64,000 nt of DNA, taken from Zonotrichia leucophrys gambelii (Eukaryota; Chordata; Aves; Passeriformes; Passerellidae). Within the stretch, counting starts at the first letter, position 1; each line of letters opens with the position of its first letter. The translations under genes and the position numbers were made by a program. The notes under the pieces are model-generated. The model saw only the letters and a program-made list of their open reading frames with translations. It made no database searches and was not told where the DNA came from. Location of the stretch: NCBI RefSeq assembly GCF_028769735.1, contig NC_088179.1, positions 9,267,950 through 9,331,949 of the forward strand, written 5' to 3'. Positions 14,001 through 28,399 of the stretch are shown here, piece by piece.

Positions 14001-16009
14001 TTTTTTATCTGTATTTGCCAGTGACCTGGAAAGTAATATTACAGAAAACTACAGAAAACACTGACATGTTGTTTTCTGTCTGTGTATCATTGTTACTGAT
14101 AAGGATCACCAAATAATAATGACTCAGGCCCTGTGATGGGCTACATGACATTATAATCTGTTTCAATCTGCTTTTCATTTTTAGGATATATTACTTTTCA
14201 GATAAACTGTGAACTGAAAATCCCTAAGAAAGGATAGTGGAACGTAAATTTACAAAGTCTAGACAGCCAGCTGAAAACTGATTTTCTACACCTTATAAAA
14301 ATTAGACTATAAACCAAATCTTTATTTAGTCTGAATAGTTCCATAGTTTCCAGCTGGTTGCAAAAGCTGTGCTTTAATTCAGCTGACAGTAAAAACTAAG
14401 AATGCACAGATCTTTTTTATCAGGCTACAAGTACAAATGTTTCTGTGTTAAGTAAACTGAAGTAGATAAATCCTTAGCTACACACTCTTAGCATTTCCAC
14501 TATGACAAGGGCTGACTGCATGTGTGTGAAATTTCAGGGGGAGATGCTCAAATGAGGCACACACAGAGAAGGTTCTCACTAAGGTAGTCACTTCCAGGAG
14601 CAGCTGGATGACATAGTATATCAACTCTATTGAATTATGCATTAATTTGGTAGGGCACTTGGAGGGCCCAATTCTTACTTTATAAAAACATATTCTAGTC
14701 TTCTGGCTTTCTCTTCATTTTACTGTGAAGAATAAACTGCAATCTAGGCACAATCCTGTACTAGTGGGTATTTCCAAAGAATGTACTGTGTGCATTTCCA
14801 AAGAATTTTGAAACTTGTTTTTATCATTCCTTTTCCCGAATAAGTAGTATCTTAAAGAAGTGAATGTTATTGGTGTGAAGAAAAAAAATCACATATGATT
14901 GCATGCATCTGTTATGTGAGAAAACACATCAGTATTTTTGATAGCTCGATGCTGTCAACTGAAACAGTTCTAATCCTGGTAATAATTTGGGCTCTCCCTC
15001 TCTTTGCACAGCTCTTTGTATTAGCAGGTCTCTCTGTGCAGTCCCAGACAGATCTGTGTCACAGACACCTCCTAGCAAAGGTCCCTGAAAGGCAGATGTC
15101 ATGTTACATTGATATAGACTGTTATTTAACCTTGTACCCCACTGGGGTTACCAACTGGGAAAAACAAACACTGGATTTTCACTGCAGTGTCTTTTTGCAT
15201 AGACTAAAGCAGGTAGATGACTTAAAAGTTCATGGAAGAAGTTTGAGTTTTGAAGGTCTTTGTCACATGAATTTTACAGAATCCATAAATTTTACAGTTC
15301 ACCCCAGCCCGGGGTTGTTTAATCATTTTTTCATGCAGTGTTACTACTTGCAGGCTGTGGTAAGATATCTTCAGTATTTTTAATTTTACTATTAACCGAT
15401 TGTAATTAACAAAATACACTAATGAGTACATCTTGCACCACATATCCGGTTAGATATATTTACATGTCTTCTGTATGACGTTTCATTGAGGAAACCCCAG
15501 GCTGGCCGGGTTGTTGCTCATTAAGGTCATCTGCACACTGGAATGTCAAAGAACCCAAAACAAGGAGAGATTTTGTCACTGTTATGCATAGGAGGGGTCT
15601 CTGCCCATCACAGCTGTCTAGCAGTGCATCTTCCCCTGTGTGCTGTACCACAGGTAACAGTCTGTGGGGCATTGAGCCACGGGAAAATCAAAGTGCTTTG
15701 AATGTGATCCTTTTCTGGGACTGTATCATCTGAGTGGTTGAACAGTCCCAGTTCCTGGCCATGGGGGGGACTTGGAGAGGAAGGGGCAGCTCAGACTATA
15801 AATCCTGTGCTGCCATTCAGCACAGCCTCTCAGGGAACTGCTGGCATCTTCTGCCTCTCAATGGCTCCTGGCGTTTTCTCTTGGCTTGGCTCCCTCAAAT
15901 CTTCCAAATGCCCTTGAAGCCACTAAAAGTTTTTGACATAGAGTTCAAGGGAAGATTGTTATCTCTGTCAAATATGGATTCCAAGACTGTAGATACATAC
16001 AGAAATTAA

Positions 16010-16047
16010 ATTTATTAATCCACCCATCAGGGGGTGGATTAATAAAT
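16010..16047. other. Perfect 16-bp inverted repeat with 6-nt loop
   Basis: ATTTATTAATCCACCC (16010-16025) and GGGTGGATTAATAAAT (16032-16047) are exact reverse complements separated by ATCAGG. It is a compact, fully paired hairpin or cruciform-forming sequence in an intron, with no protein-coding explanation. It could be a fold-back element, a replication slippage product or a structured RNA piece. Confidence 0.8.
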
Positions 16048-16851
16048 CTCTGTGACTAGAACTGGTGTAAGAATCTCTTTTGGTTTGAGATCTAAAATTC
16101 CAAACTGATCTTTTTTTTCAAAATGAGGTGAACAGCAGCTTTGAATAACTGAGTAGCACAGTAATTAGCTCCTACAACTAAAGAGCAATCTAATGTTTCT
16201 TCTGTATCTAGTTTCCCATGGGAATTTTTCATAGCTACAGATGGGAAAGAGCAGGAATTAATTCTTTCTCCATGCATTGCTCAACCTGCAAGACAAGAAA
16301 TTGGGGTCTTGAGAAAAGAACAGAAAATCACCAGCGATGAAGAAAGCAGACATCACTGCGTCACTTGAAAAAGTCATTCAACTGTGTTTAGAATTGCTCC
16401 TCTTTTCATTGACTTGTGGTGTTTCAAACAGAAAGTAATTTTCTGGCTCCAAGGCTTTTCCAACCAACTACAATTTCATTCTATAGGTTATGGTGCTGGG
16501 CACACCCAAAATGGATTTGTGCTGTTTTGTTTTGTGGATTGTGTGCTTTTATTAGAGCTTATGAGAAGTACAGATATGTTGCTTGCACAATATCGCCCTA
16601 GGAGAGAGCTTCCTTAGAAAGTGCCTGAAGAAGAACTTGTTCCTAATGAAATGACAGCTGAAAAGATTTCAAATATTTGTATAAATTTTTAATAAACCAC
16701 AATTTGGTAGGGAACCATTTTCCAAATTATTTTCCTGGCATATGAAAGTTGTAACAGAAATGTTACATTTTATCCATCTGCTTCATGGTGTGTGCTTTTA
16801 ATTAATAAAAAGTGTACTGAAACCTATGTAAACTACAGGGTTTTGGCCTAG

Positions 16852-17244
<393 letters not shown>

Positions 17245-19241
17245 TGAAGAGTCTCTAAAGATACACTGATGTAGTAAGCATCCAGATTCTTTAGATTTCC
17301 AAATATCTTCTAGATTTGGCCCTGCCCATTGAGTGCTACACTAAAAAGGCTTGTGCTGTGCTTCTGCTGGAACAGCTGGGATGGTGGCATGGAATAGCAG
17401 CACCTAAGCATATTAGCCAACTACTTCAAAAGAAGTAAAGGATTCCACCTGACATTGAAAAGGCAAAGGCACTCCTAGGATGGCACCTCAGGAAGTTCAT
17501 AAGTTCATGTATCACATGAAGTAACAAAAATACACTTTGCAAAAGCAAGGCTGTCTTACTGAGGGGCCTTACAGGACACAGACAGCCTTTGTTTTCTGCT
17601 TGTACATAAATTTCTAGAAAAGTGACTATGGATTTCAGAAGTCTCAGATAAACACCTATTCATTTTATTATTCAAAAACGTTAATACATTAAATAGTAAA
17701 TTGCCATAAACCATGGCATTATAATGCAGCCTTGTTTACAAATTGACCAAGACAAATGGAACTGATAAATGAATAGACATCTACAAAGAGATATTTATGG
17801 CCCTTGCACCAGTACTGTATTGGTGCTTTTGAGATTTGACAGCTCTCATAAAAGAGTAACTTCATTGCTTCTTAGTTGGACTGTGAGAAATATCCCCTTT
17901 AAGGACAGCTGGCATGTCTAGTGCTGATGCCTCATGGTCAGTGTTCAGTAAGTATAAGAGCAGGAATGAGCTGCTCAGACAAGAAATCATTCTTGCCTGA
18001 GAGATCTGCTGGGCAGTGAGTGGCAGCAAGGAGTGTTTACACTGCTGAGTGAGCAAAGATGCTCACAGCTCACCCAGAACATCGCTTCCCTGGGTGATAA
18101 TGGGACTCACATTGTCCCTGACTTGCTGAAAATGACACCTGAAACTCAGTGTATAAGTTGAAGAGTCTTTGCTGGTATGAAATGTCATTTGCAGCAATCA
18201 TGTAGTCCAGCTTTGCTTGCTACAGACCCCCCAAACAGTCCTTCCTGGTGCAGTGAAAGTGACTTTTCTGCAAAAACTTATGACTCTAGCACAGGTCTTT
18301 TTTGTGCTACTGCCATTTCCTTACTTGTCTCTTCTTACAAAGCTTCCTGGAAGGTGGGAATTTTCCAGATAAGTTCATAGCTTTTGGTAAAAATTCTGTC
18401 CCCAGTGTCTTAGACCATCATCTGTGCTAATGCAGGTTAAAGGATGGGTTTAAGCTACCACATCAAAGTACTGGGACATATGAAAATTAGACCAAAGATG
18501 TGTACCAAACTTTTCAGTTCTGCAAGATGACACTATGGACCAGAGTAGTAAAGAAGTTAAAACTGAAGAGTAAGCTCTTAGCAAAATATAACACTGCTGT
18601 CCAACATTTCTGCAGCAGTTTTATTTTAAAGAGTTGGCTTATCTCCAAAAGCAGACAAAACATGTTGGCCTCAGTCTCCATTTGGCATCAGCAAACTGTA
18701 ATAGTTGTTGAATCATGCCTTGATTTAGTTAACTATAACTTTGTCTTACACGGCTAGGACTGTCAAAGGAAAATTTTATTTTCTTGGCCGAATTTTGATT
18801 CCTTTCAATGATTAAAATATGAGAGCTGATTATAACTTTTCTTTCCCTGCAGATTTATGATATTTCATTTGATGAATATTGCCTCTCATCTGCCCTGAAT
18901 ATTTTTTCCCCCGTGTCTCTTGCTGTTCCCTGAGCAACACGTTTTACCTTTGCTTGGTTGCTTGGTGGGGCACTGCATTGAGAATGCTGCACACAGCTCT
19001 CCTCAATGAACTTGTACATGAACTGTAACAGCTCATTCTCTGCAATTAAATTAAAACTGTAACAGAATGCAAGAAGAGAGATTTAATACTTTCATATGAA
19101 TACAAATGCTTTCTGGAGTCAAGGAGATAAAGTAATTCTGCACTAGGAAATAGAACTTAGATTTGCCTCAAATAAAATCTAGCCAGTCCCCAGTACAGTC
19201 ATCACTGCTGCTACTCTCTTTGCAACATCATAGATAACAGG

Positions 19242-19276
19242 AAAAAAAAAAAGCTACTTTTTTTTTTTTTTTTTTT
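19242..19276. repeat. A(11)-GCTAC-T(19) homopolymer fold-back
   Basis: Eleven A (19242-19252), five bases, then nineteen T (19258-19276). The runs are complementary and can snap back. They may mark two retroposed tails in opposite orientation or simple slippage; no flanking target-site duplication was obvious. Confidence 0.7.
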
Positions 19277-21083
19277 ATGTAGACATGTCCTTGAAACACT
19301 GCAGCTTGGTACCTACCTCCTAGTTCACACTGGTACAGGCATTTATTAGGGCAATATTGAAATAAATTTTTTTAATGGAGTTGAATTGCTCTGCTGCAAA
19401 AGAGAAAGGGTGTGAATGGATTTCCCACAGGCACTCATCAGGCAGCTCTGCTCCAGCTGGGAACTGGGGTGGCCTGGCCAAATACCTGGGTGAGAACCAT
19501 GGCTTTTGGTGGATTCTCCCCAACTCTGAAACTGCTAGTAAGATCCAAGGGAGAATGAGCCATCCTCAAACAGCATCTTGAACTTTCTGTCCATTTTGTT
19601 CAAAGAGCCTGGGCTGTCAGCTGCACACAGTTATCACTGTCTCTAGTGCCTGATTGTTCTGTGACAGAATTTGTCGAGGGCACTTTCTGTTTCTTGGCAT
19701 CCTATAATTTCTTATGGAAAGCAGTGTGATTTGGGGGCATGCTGACTTTTGGGAAAGTCAGTGCAATTATCATGAACAGCCAAACACAGTCTGTAATACA
19801 GAATCTGTATAACTTCACTCCAGGAGACTTGAAGAGTATTTTCTGGAATGTTGCTGCTTTTTTCCTAACAGCAACAAAGAAGCATTTTGCATTGCCACCT
19901 GCTGCTGGAGACAGGCACTGCCTTGCCTTTAAAATCTCAGAAACTCTCTTGCATCCTGGTTTTGAATTGCCACCAGCTTGTCACTCAGCCAGCCATAAAT
20001 ATTCCATCTGAAAAGATTGTAGGTAATCAGGAAGGGAGGAAATATCCACCCTTCATTGCAATTACTGGTCATCATTGTTGATTTCCAAAAGCAATGAATA
20101 TTTTAAGTTCATCTATTTGGGAATGGGACAAAGCCTGAAAAGTCCAAGGCACAAGATGCTTCCATTGTTGTAAGAAGGGAATAGCAGCAAAAAGTCAGTT
20201 CATGCCAGCCAGGTCTGTGCCACAAACCCCTACATTTTCTCCTCACAGGCAGTATCACTGTGCTCCTAAACCCACAAGGATTCTTCACATGAAAGGAACT
20301 TAATGCTGGGGTTTTATGTTACTGCCCAGGAGGCTCAGATCTTGCCTGCACCTGTCATTCATGTTCTCTGCTCACAGGCTCTCCTAAGCAGAGCCTGTCA
20401 CCTGTAATGAGATGAGCAGTATGGGAGCTGCACACTGAGGACATCCCACCAATGCCCATGGTCCTGCTGTGAGACCTCCAGGATGTGGGATCACACCGAT
20501 TCTGCTGGAGTAAAAATATTGCCTAAGTGTAAGAAAAACACACACAAAAAACCTGAACAAAGATACAAAACACTTACTTGTATTTCAAAGAAGCCAGGAA
20601 ATAGCAAACAAACACAGCCAAATCCTACAACAAAAGCTTTACAAAGAAAATAAACACCCATATTTCAGGACACAAAGTATATTCCACTATCAGCTTTTCC
20701 TTTTGGGCAAAATATCCCCTAAACCCAAACAGAGGGTTCCTTTTCAGACGTGGTTCTGATCATTACCTGACTTGGGTTTGAGACTTGCTAAACTTTTGAC
20801 CTATGGGTGTCTGGTTACATTGAGTTCCACAGGTTCAGTGCTCCCCTTGTGAAAACTGTTCAGTTTGATGTGCTGCTGTGATATTTTAGCACTAACTGGC
20901 TTCTGCCAATAGCAAAATACTAAATGCTTTTTTTAGATAGCATAATACTATATAGTTTATTGCACCATAATGTTTCATAACTTCAAGTTGTATTTCAGCT
21001 TATTCATCTCTTTTTAGGCCAGTATGAAGACACTTGGTGTGATGTATTTTTCCAGCATACATGCTTTCTTTTTCTTCTTCTCC

Positions 21084-21102
21084 TTTTTTTTTTTTTTTTT
21101 TT
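21084..21102. repeat. Poly(T) run (19 T) after a pyrimidine tract
   Basis: A continuous T run follows TTTCTTCTTCTCC. On the minus strand it is a poly(A) tail-like run lying just 3' of an open frame at 21588-21142. It could be the tail of an old minus-strand retroposed copy or simply low-complexity sequence. Confidence 0.6.
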
Positions 21103-24100
21103 ATGTGATTGCTCCCAGCCTGTCACATTGCCTTGTTTAATTCAAAATGCATTTCTTGGCAGCTGTAGCAAATAAGCAATATTTCTCTTTTCATGTGCAA
21201 AGAAGAGACTGTGACAGGATAAGAAGCTTCTCCAACGTAAGTGACAGCCAGAGCATTTTTTTGAATTAAGATTAGGATAGGCAGAATGAAGGCTTCCTTG
21301 GATGGATAAAGAACTCTTCCCATTGAGATCCAAAAATAAAAATTGCGAAGGGTTTTTGTACTTCTGGAGAATATAGAAAGCCATAGCACGTTGGTATAAA
21401 ACTGATTGAAATATTTCCATAAAATCTTGTGGCATTTCAGCACTGTGCATTATTGAAGAAAATCCTACAACACCCCATGTCCCAAATACAATCAGCCAAG
21501 CCTCTACATCTTTAGTCATGCTGGAAGCCCCTGCAGTTTTGGAAAACCAGCCATTTATATGAGTGCTTAGACACATAATTAAATACACAACTTTAAGGCA
21601 ATCCTATTTGTGCTTGGAAAGCCTGTATTTCTGTGTTGCACAGTCTCTCTTAAAATTCTCATCCTTAATGCTGCCCTTTGGAGCTAAATGCTTGTGTGGT
21701 TCCACGTGTAACCCTCCTGGTGCTGTCAAGACTGAGTTTAAACCCAAGAGTGCAGTGGTGCTCAGCCCACTGCAGCTGATTTTGTCTGTGGGTTTGGTGT
21801 CAGGGGGCTGTGGTCCCACTCCAGAGTGTTGTGGCCACTGTGGGTGCCATGAGAGGAGACTGAGACCCACTGTGCCCCCCTAACAATGCACCTGGCTCCC
21901 AGAGACCTGCAGTGTGTTTTTCAAACCATGTCACTGTGAGAGATGTGACATTGGAAGCTGTGCAAAATAACACCACTAAATTTCCACATACACCAGGTGA
22001 ATTTTATGAAAATTTTTGTGCATAATATTTCACAGCCTCCTGGCTATCCCCAAGAATCTGCAGAATTCAGACCTCATGCTGCCCATTGATTGCAAAGAGC
22101 ATCTCTAAAGGCTGCTCACATGCCCTGCATCCCCTGGCCTACAGAGCCTTCCCTGTGTGCCTCTCAGGATGGCTGATAGAACTCAGCTCCACACCATGAA
22201 ATTCTGTAACTGAGGGACTTCTCAAGATATCCAAGACTACTCATTTCAGGTGTTAATACTGAGCTGTCTCAGTATCATCCACAAGAGATAAACATGAATT
22301 TCTAAATGCTAGAAAGCATCCCTGATATTTACTAGAAGTAGTTTTTCCTTTAAGATTCTTGGCATTGAATAGGAAAACCCAGATAGCCCCAGCAGAGTGA
22401 GTAAACTGCCCATAGCTGAAAAATAATGCGCTGCAGAATACAGAGCAGTGAGTTGTGCAGCAATTAAAGAATAAACCTTTTATGGACTATTTTTTCCCCA
22501 AGTGGTGTGCTGTTACTGAGACCACTAATTACAGTAGAATACAGTATTTATTTGGTCCAAAAATATAGCCACTGAGACAAAATAAGCTAGATGGAAGCGT
22601 GTCTGAAGCACCTTTTGGTGAGGATCACCATGGAAATCACAATAGTTTCCTTAATACTGGAACATATATTACTGGGAGATAAAGGAACTAATACTTCATC
22701 TGTGTGTGATAGGTTTTATTTCTTTGATGCCAGATGAAAGGAGTCTCTTTGGCAAGGAAATGGTAATCTCTTGCTGTTGCTCATAGATCCAAATTGGAAA
22801 TTATGACACTTCTTTCTGCTTTCCTAAAGCAAAGAAAATAATTCAGAAACATACTCAGACAGTGTCTTGGAGTTTTTTTATGTGCTGAATGTCTGATTCT
22901 GCTTGTCACAGCAGAAACAGAATCTTTACTTAGCAGTAAAGAAAAACAACTGAAAAAAGCACAATTCTTGTCCTTTCTGAAACCCCTGCAGAATTCCAGG
23001 AGATGAGAGAAGAGATATAATAATGAGATCCATTATTGTATCTATATTTCTGAAAGGAACAGTCAGAAATCTGGCACACAGTGTGAAATCAGAACAAAAA
23101 CAAACCTAATCAACCTTCAGAGTAACTGCCCAAGTCCAAGAAAAGCAAACCAGCAGACTGTGTACAAAAGCAAGGTTATGGAGGAGGCCAGTCTGCTCCT
23201 TTCTGTGTGCCTGTGGCTGTGTTGATTCGTAGTGTGTTTACAGACTGACTTGGAGAGTGAATTGAATAATGCATTCGGCAAGCAGCATAAATATTTTTGC
23301 TGCTCAGCCAGCTGGATGTTAACTAACCTATTAATATTTAGTTGATGAATATTCACCCATACAGATGCTTTCATTGGTCTAAGTGCTCCAGGATAAGTGG
23401 ATAGCTCTTCTCCATGCCCTATTGAATTATGAAATATCTGAAGAAAATAAGCATTGAAGGTGACAATGAGAAAGCATCAGTGAGAGTGGAAGAATCCATT
23501 TCAGCATGTTGTTGGTATGTGGAGTAATGTGCCAGCTGTCCTCAAGTTTCCAAAGTGTGCCAAGTGACTTTAAGGTCATGCTGGCAATAGGCATCTTCTT
23601 CCTTTCAAGCTGTGGCCCAACCAGTGGCCAGTGGTGATACTAGAGATCCACACAGGAAATAGAGAAATCAGTGTAAAACAAACACAGACAAAGCATCTGT
23701 ATACACGAGGCATGACAAAATAAATTTCAGACAGACACAGGCAAAAGATGTGCTTCAGAGACAAACTTGCTAAACCACAACTGCACGAGGCATAGACCCT
23801 TCCTTTCTTCTTGAAAATATAGAATTGAATAGGAAGAATTCTTCAAACCTTTTAAAAAAACTTCAAAATTCTTTAAACTGCAATGAAGCATGGTATTGAA
23901 GTTACTTGTTATTCATGGTAAAGGAGTACTGTCAATGTGAAAAGTGAGACTCTATTATTGTACCAAATCTGTCTGGTGAGTCCAAATGTTTTCAGTGCTT
24001 GCCCACTAAATACAAAAAAGCAGGTGCAGGGTTGGGAAGAAGGTTTATGAAACATGAGGAGAATGAATTGATCTGAGCAGAGTCATAGGCTGAGAGGTGC

Positions 24101-24995
24101 TTCCCCAGACATATAAAGGAAATGTAAGGACAAAAAAATTTCTTGGGCAGAAACAGGCAGATCTCTTTTTCAGGAAAGGACAGTTTTCCCCAGACCAGCT
24201 GAACATTGGGGTAGTACGTGGGTGTCAGCATGGCTTAGATATAAAAACTTTCATCCAGGCCTCCTGAACTGCATGGTCACCATGTGTCAGTGTGTACAAT
24301 AGTAACCTGGATGGAAATCAATGGGGAACCTTCTCAGAAATTACTCCATATAAAGCAGTAGAAGGAAAATCAAATAACTGCGTCATTTTTGTGAAGTTCT
24401 TCTCTGAAGTGGAGCTTTCTCCCAAGGCAACCATTGCTTCTGTTATCATCTTGATTCTGGGCAACTGACTTTGCCACTGCCAATGTTTTGATTTGTCTCT
24501 TCTTCCTACTTTATATCTCCCAATTCATTGCTACTGACATGAGATTCCCAAGTATTTTTTGTGTCATTCCAAATCCCCAAGTGTGACAATATCCTCACCA
24601 CTTTTACATACCTTCTCCTTTATTTTTTGGCATTTCATGCTTTCCTTCAGCACAGCCAGTCTTCGGGCTGTCATGTCCCTCAGTTCTGGGATGGAGAGGT
24701 GAAACCAGAAGCCTCTGTAACTCCCTTAATCACTGCTGTATTACATGAGGAGTAGAAAAGGTGCTGGGGAGCAGGGGAGTGGGGAAACAGGAATGCTTCT
24801 TTTTTATTCTTCCTGTCTGCTGTTTTATGCTCTGTCCTTCAGAGATGCTAGAGCAAAGAGGCCAGGACATGGCATGAGTCCTGCTTGAATCCCTCTTCTG
24901 ATCTCAGCTTCTGCTAATGATTCAGCCGTATGTCCAAGACTTTAACTCGTTACCGAAGCTGGAGTCTCCATTTCAAGGGAATCCTGGATGCATAG

Positions 24996-25190
<195 letters not shown>

Positions 25191-25815
25191 CTCCCTGTGC
25201 TGCAACATGCCAAATGTCCCACCCCTCTGTCTGTCATTTGTTACAGTAAATGGTTCTTTTGCTTTGTGTCTTTGTTTTCTGTGCGTGTGCGTGCATCTGT
25301 GTGTGCGCATCTCTCATCGGCAATGAAATTCCGCTGGCCACAGCCAGCAGAATTTTCTTTGCTCTTAATTCTTTGTATCTTTTTCTGTCTTCATTCTGTA
25401 ATATAAATGTAGTAAAACTGTACAGTATGAACTCGCTGGGTTTTTTATTTTTTCATGCTTTCTGTACTTTTTTACTGTCTTAAAATTTATCAAACTTTGA
25501 TAAATTTAATCTATGTTTTTATGTAAATTTCTTTTAAATGTCCTGTCTAGAACACTTACACCAATGTTGTCAATGACTTGTACATACTTGACTTCTGCCC
25601 AGTTGTACTTTACTATTTGTGCCAGTCACATCTGGTTGGAGCTGAATGCATGATTGTATTACACTGTGATTTATCACTGTCCTAAAAACTGCTCTTACAG
25701 CAAGTGATTTTGTTTAGTTGAGGCAACTAGACTCTCTTCAGCTATAGACCATGTAATGCTTACAGGACTATTAAATAGTCCACTGTAGTTATACTTAATG
25801 TACATTTTTAGGAAT
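25191..25815 (+). other. Probable alternative 3'UTR with AATAAA
   Basis: Immediately downstream of the read-through stop, about 620 bp of T-rich, non-repetitive sequence resembles vertebrate 3'UTR: TGTAAATT/ATTTA-type words, a GTGCGTGTGCGTG stretch near 25281 and no long open frame in phase. It ends in AATAAA at 25813-25818, where a 25-base A run begins. The genomic A run means cDNA evidence here could reflect internal priming, so it has to be judged by 3'-end reads that control for this. Confidence 0.45.
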
Positions 25816-25840
25816 AAAAAAAAAAAAAAAAAAAAAAAAA
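25813..25840 (+). terminator. Candidate intronic poly(A) signal fused to A-run
   Basis: The canonical AATAAA at 25813-25818 overlaps a run of 25 A (25816-25840). It would serve the alternative terminal exon starting at 25060. The A run itself may be a microsatellite that grew from the signal. Confidence 0.4.
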
Positions 25841-28399
25841 CCAAATCAAAGGAGCAACATCTCCTTTTACCTTAAACAGAGATACTTTTTTATCATCATC
25901 AGAAACAAAACTGCCACATAGGAAAAAAAAAAAGTGTTTGGGTTTGGCAAATTTCTCCAATAGAGAGAAAATGGAAAAGAAATAAAGACATGGGAAACCT
26001 ATACTTACCTTTATTTTATATGCTAATACTGATATTGTAACATTTTGTTGCACAGACCTGTATTATTAGTTTGACAGAACTAGCTGAGAGTAGCAATTGA
26101 AAGAAGAGGTTTTGCTTAAACATCATGTGAATGGCTTCTGTCAAAGCACTGTGGCACTGCATCACTGGTGTGTACGTGTGGGATGTGTGCACAAGGAGAC
26201 AGGAGCACAGATGGATTTAGGTGCACATGCATATGCACACACAGGCACCCTTATTTTGATGGAGAATTTTTGTCTGGCTTTCAGGGAGTTAGTTCTCAAA
26301 ATACTATTGAATGTCACTGAAGTTGAGTGGAAATCTCCCTGAGGACTGCTTTGCAATAATCACATATTTGTGTTTGTATCTTGGTGAGTTGCTCCAGTAA
26401 TGTCTTGACCAAAGCAAAGACCACAAGACTAAGTTGATTTACTCACTCCAGCCAGCAACTTGTTAGGAAGGTCATATTTGGGTAGCCAAGTCTGTACAGG
26501 TTACAGCTCTGTAGCCTGTATGAACTGATATGATTGTATTACTTCTGAGTGCTGCCAGACATGAAGACTGAGAGAACCCTGCACATTTCTAAAGCATATT
26601 TTACATAAGCAAATCAAATCTATAATGGAGATTCAAAATGACAGCCCATTTAAATAACACATCAAGTGTTCCTTCATCTAAGGAAGAAATTAGGGTAATT
26701 GTACTTCCAAAGGTTTTCAGTGTCCCAGTGTTCATGTAGTATATATTTTTGATTAAATGGGTTTTACAGCACTCCTGATGCTTTGCTGTTTACTCAGTGG
26801 CAAAGGCACCTTGGGTGTTTTAAAGGGATTTTAGCCTGTCAGTTTATACTAAGAACTAAACAATAAGCCTTGAAAGCAGAAGCTGATGTGATAGAAGAGA
26901 TAATGAGCATCTTAGAAGCTGTAGCCAGGGTTCACTGAAACTGTGGAGGGAAAAATCCACCTCAATTCATACAGAAGAAAGGAACAAAGATGATAAGAGG
27001 AATTTTCAAGTGACTGTAGAAGGGTGATCTTGTTAATTGAATAATGTATGGTACGGTCATGACTTCATGAAAAACAAGAAAATCTAGTACAAGCTTTCTC
27101 TCCCTAAGTATTCCCTTCCAGCTGACAATCTCTCACTGTCCATCTATTATGTTGCCATTTGCCATGATAGCATAACTTTTAAAGGTGTGGATTTGACCCT
27201 GATTTCAGAGGAATGACAAAAATCTTATCTCCGTGGCAGATACAAACATTGACTGTTCTTACAACACCTGTTCTATCTTAATGCGCAAATAATGGATGAT
27301 GGGTGAAATGTGTTTCCAACAGCTGGGCTGTTAGCCCATTCTCAATCTGCTGGGTTGTGGCATACAGGGTATCTATTTTTGTGTGCTGTGGCTATTGATT
27401 GTATTGATACTGCTTTCCTTAACAATATCATAGTGAGCAAATTAGACTTTCCAAAAGATTAAGATGTATTGTGTTATTCTCCTCTTTGTTGATCAGATAG
27501 GCACAGCTAACATTCAAACAGGAATATAAGACCTGGGAAAGGACAGATTACTGTTAATTGGTTTTCTCAAATCTTCATGGATCCCAGACTTGTGATTTTC
27601 AAAATGCTTAATTTGGGAAAAAAAAAAGACAAATTTGCAACTGAGTTCTCAAAACCCATAATTTTTAATGCAATTGTTCAAAGAAGTGGTGACTATGCTT
27701 AGTAATTCAAAACTGATCTGCTCTAAGGAAACCTAAATTATAATTCCAGTCATATATTAGATAATTATGTAACTATTGTAATTTAACTCCCCTATGCCTT
27801 ATTTTCTTATTTGTTGTTTGGTTGTTGATGTAGGAATGGTGAGGATTAATCAGCTAGTATTCACAGAATATATCTATGGTATATTGATGGGAAGCAGTGG
27901 AGGGACCACCTAAAAATAAGAAGAAATGGCTTATGAGCAGAAATTAATTATATGGCTGGTCTCTGATGGAGAATGCTAAAAATTCTGTAGTGTAGGGACA
28001 GCCAGCATTTACCAAAATGCTGATCCAGGTTGAGAGCCTGCCTTCTGTCCTTAGTTCTGGGAAATGATGAGGGCGTTTGGAAAGTGTTGGTTGCACAAAG
28101 CAACCTTGGATGAAGTCATTAATTATCTCAATTTAAACTGAAAGATAAACCTAAGTTTATCCTGGAACTGAAGTTATTGATTGTGAAAGGACAAAGTTTA
28201 AGAAATTAAGGAAGTAGCAGAGGAGGTCGGTGGGGTGCTTGGAACTGTGATAATGGCAGGAGCGTAGAATATTTTTGAGCACCAAAAATGCCACATAGCT
28301 GTATTTCCTAAATGCATATCTAAATAAAAATATCCTACAGAGATGGGTATAAACAGCAGAGAAGTATTCTAGATAGGATGAATTGTCTTGTAAAGAAAG

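Noticed and set aside
14895..15383. 162-codon plus-strand open frame with a hydrophobic segment near its start
   Set aside because: No recognisable family motif, no splice context fitting the main gene, and several unrelated open frames of about the same length occur in this 64 kb, so length alone is not evidence.
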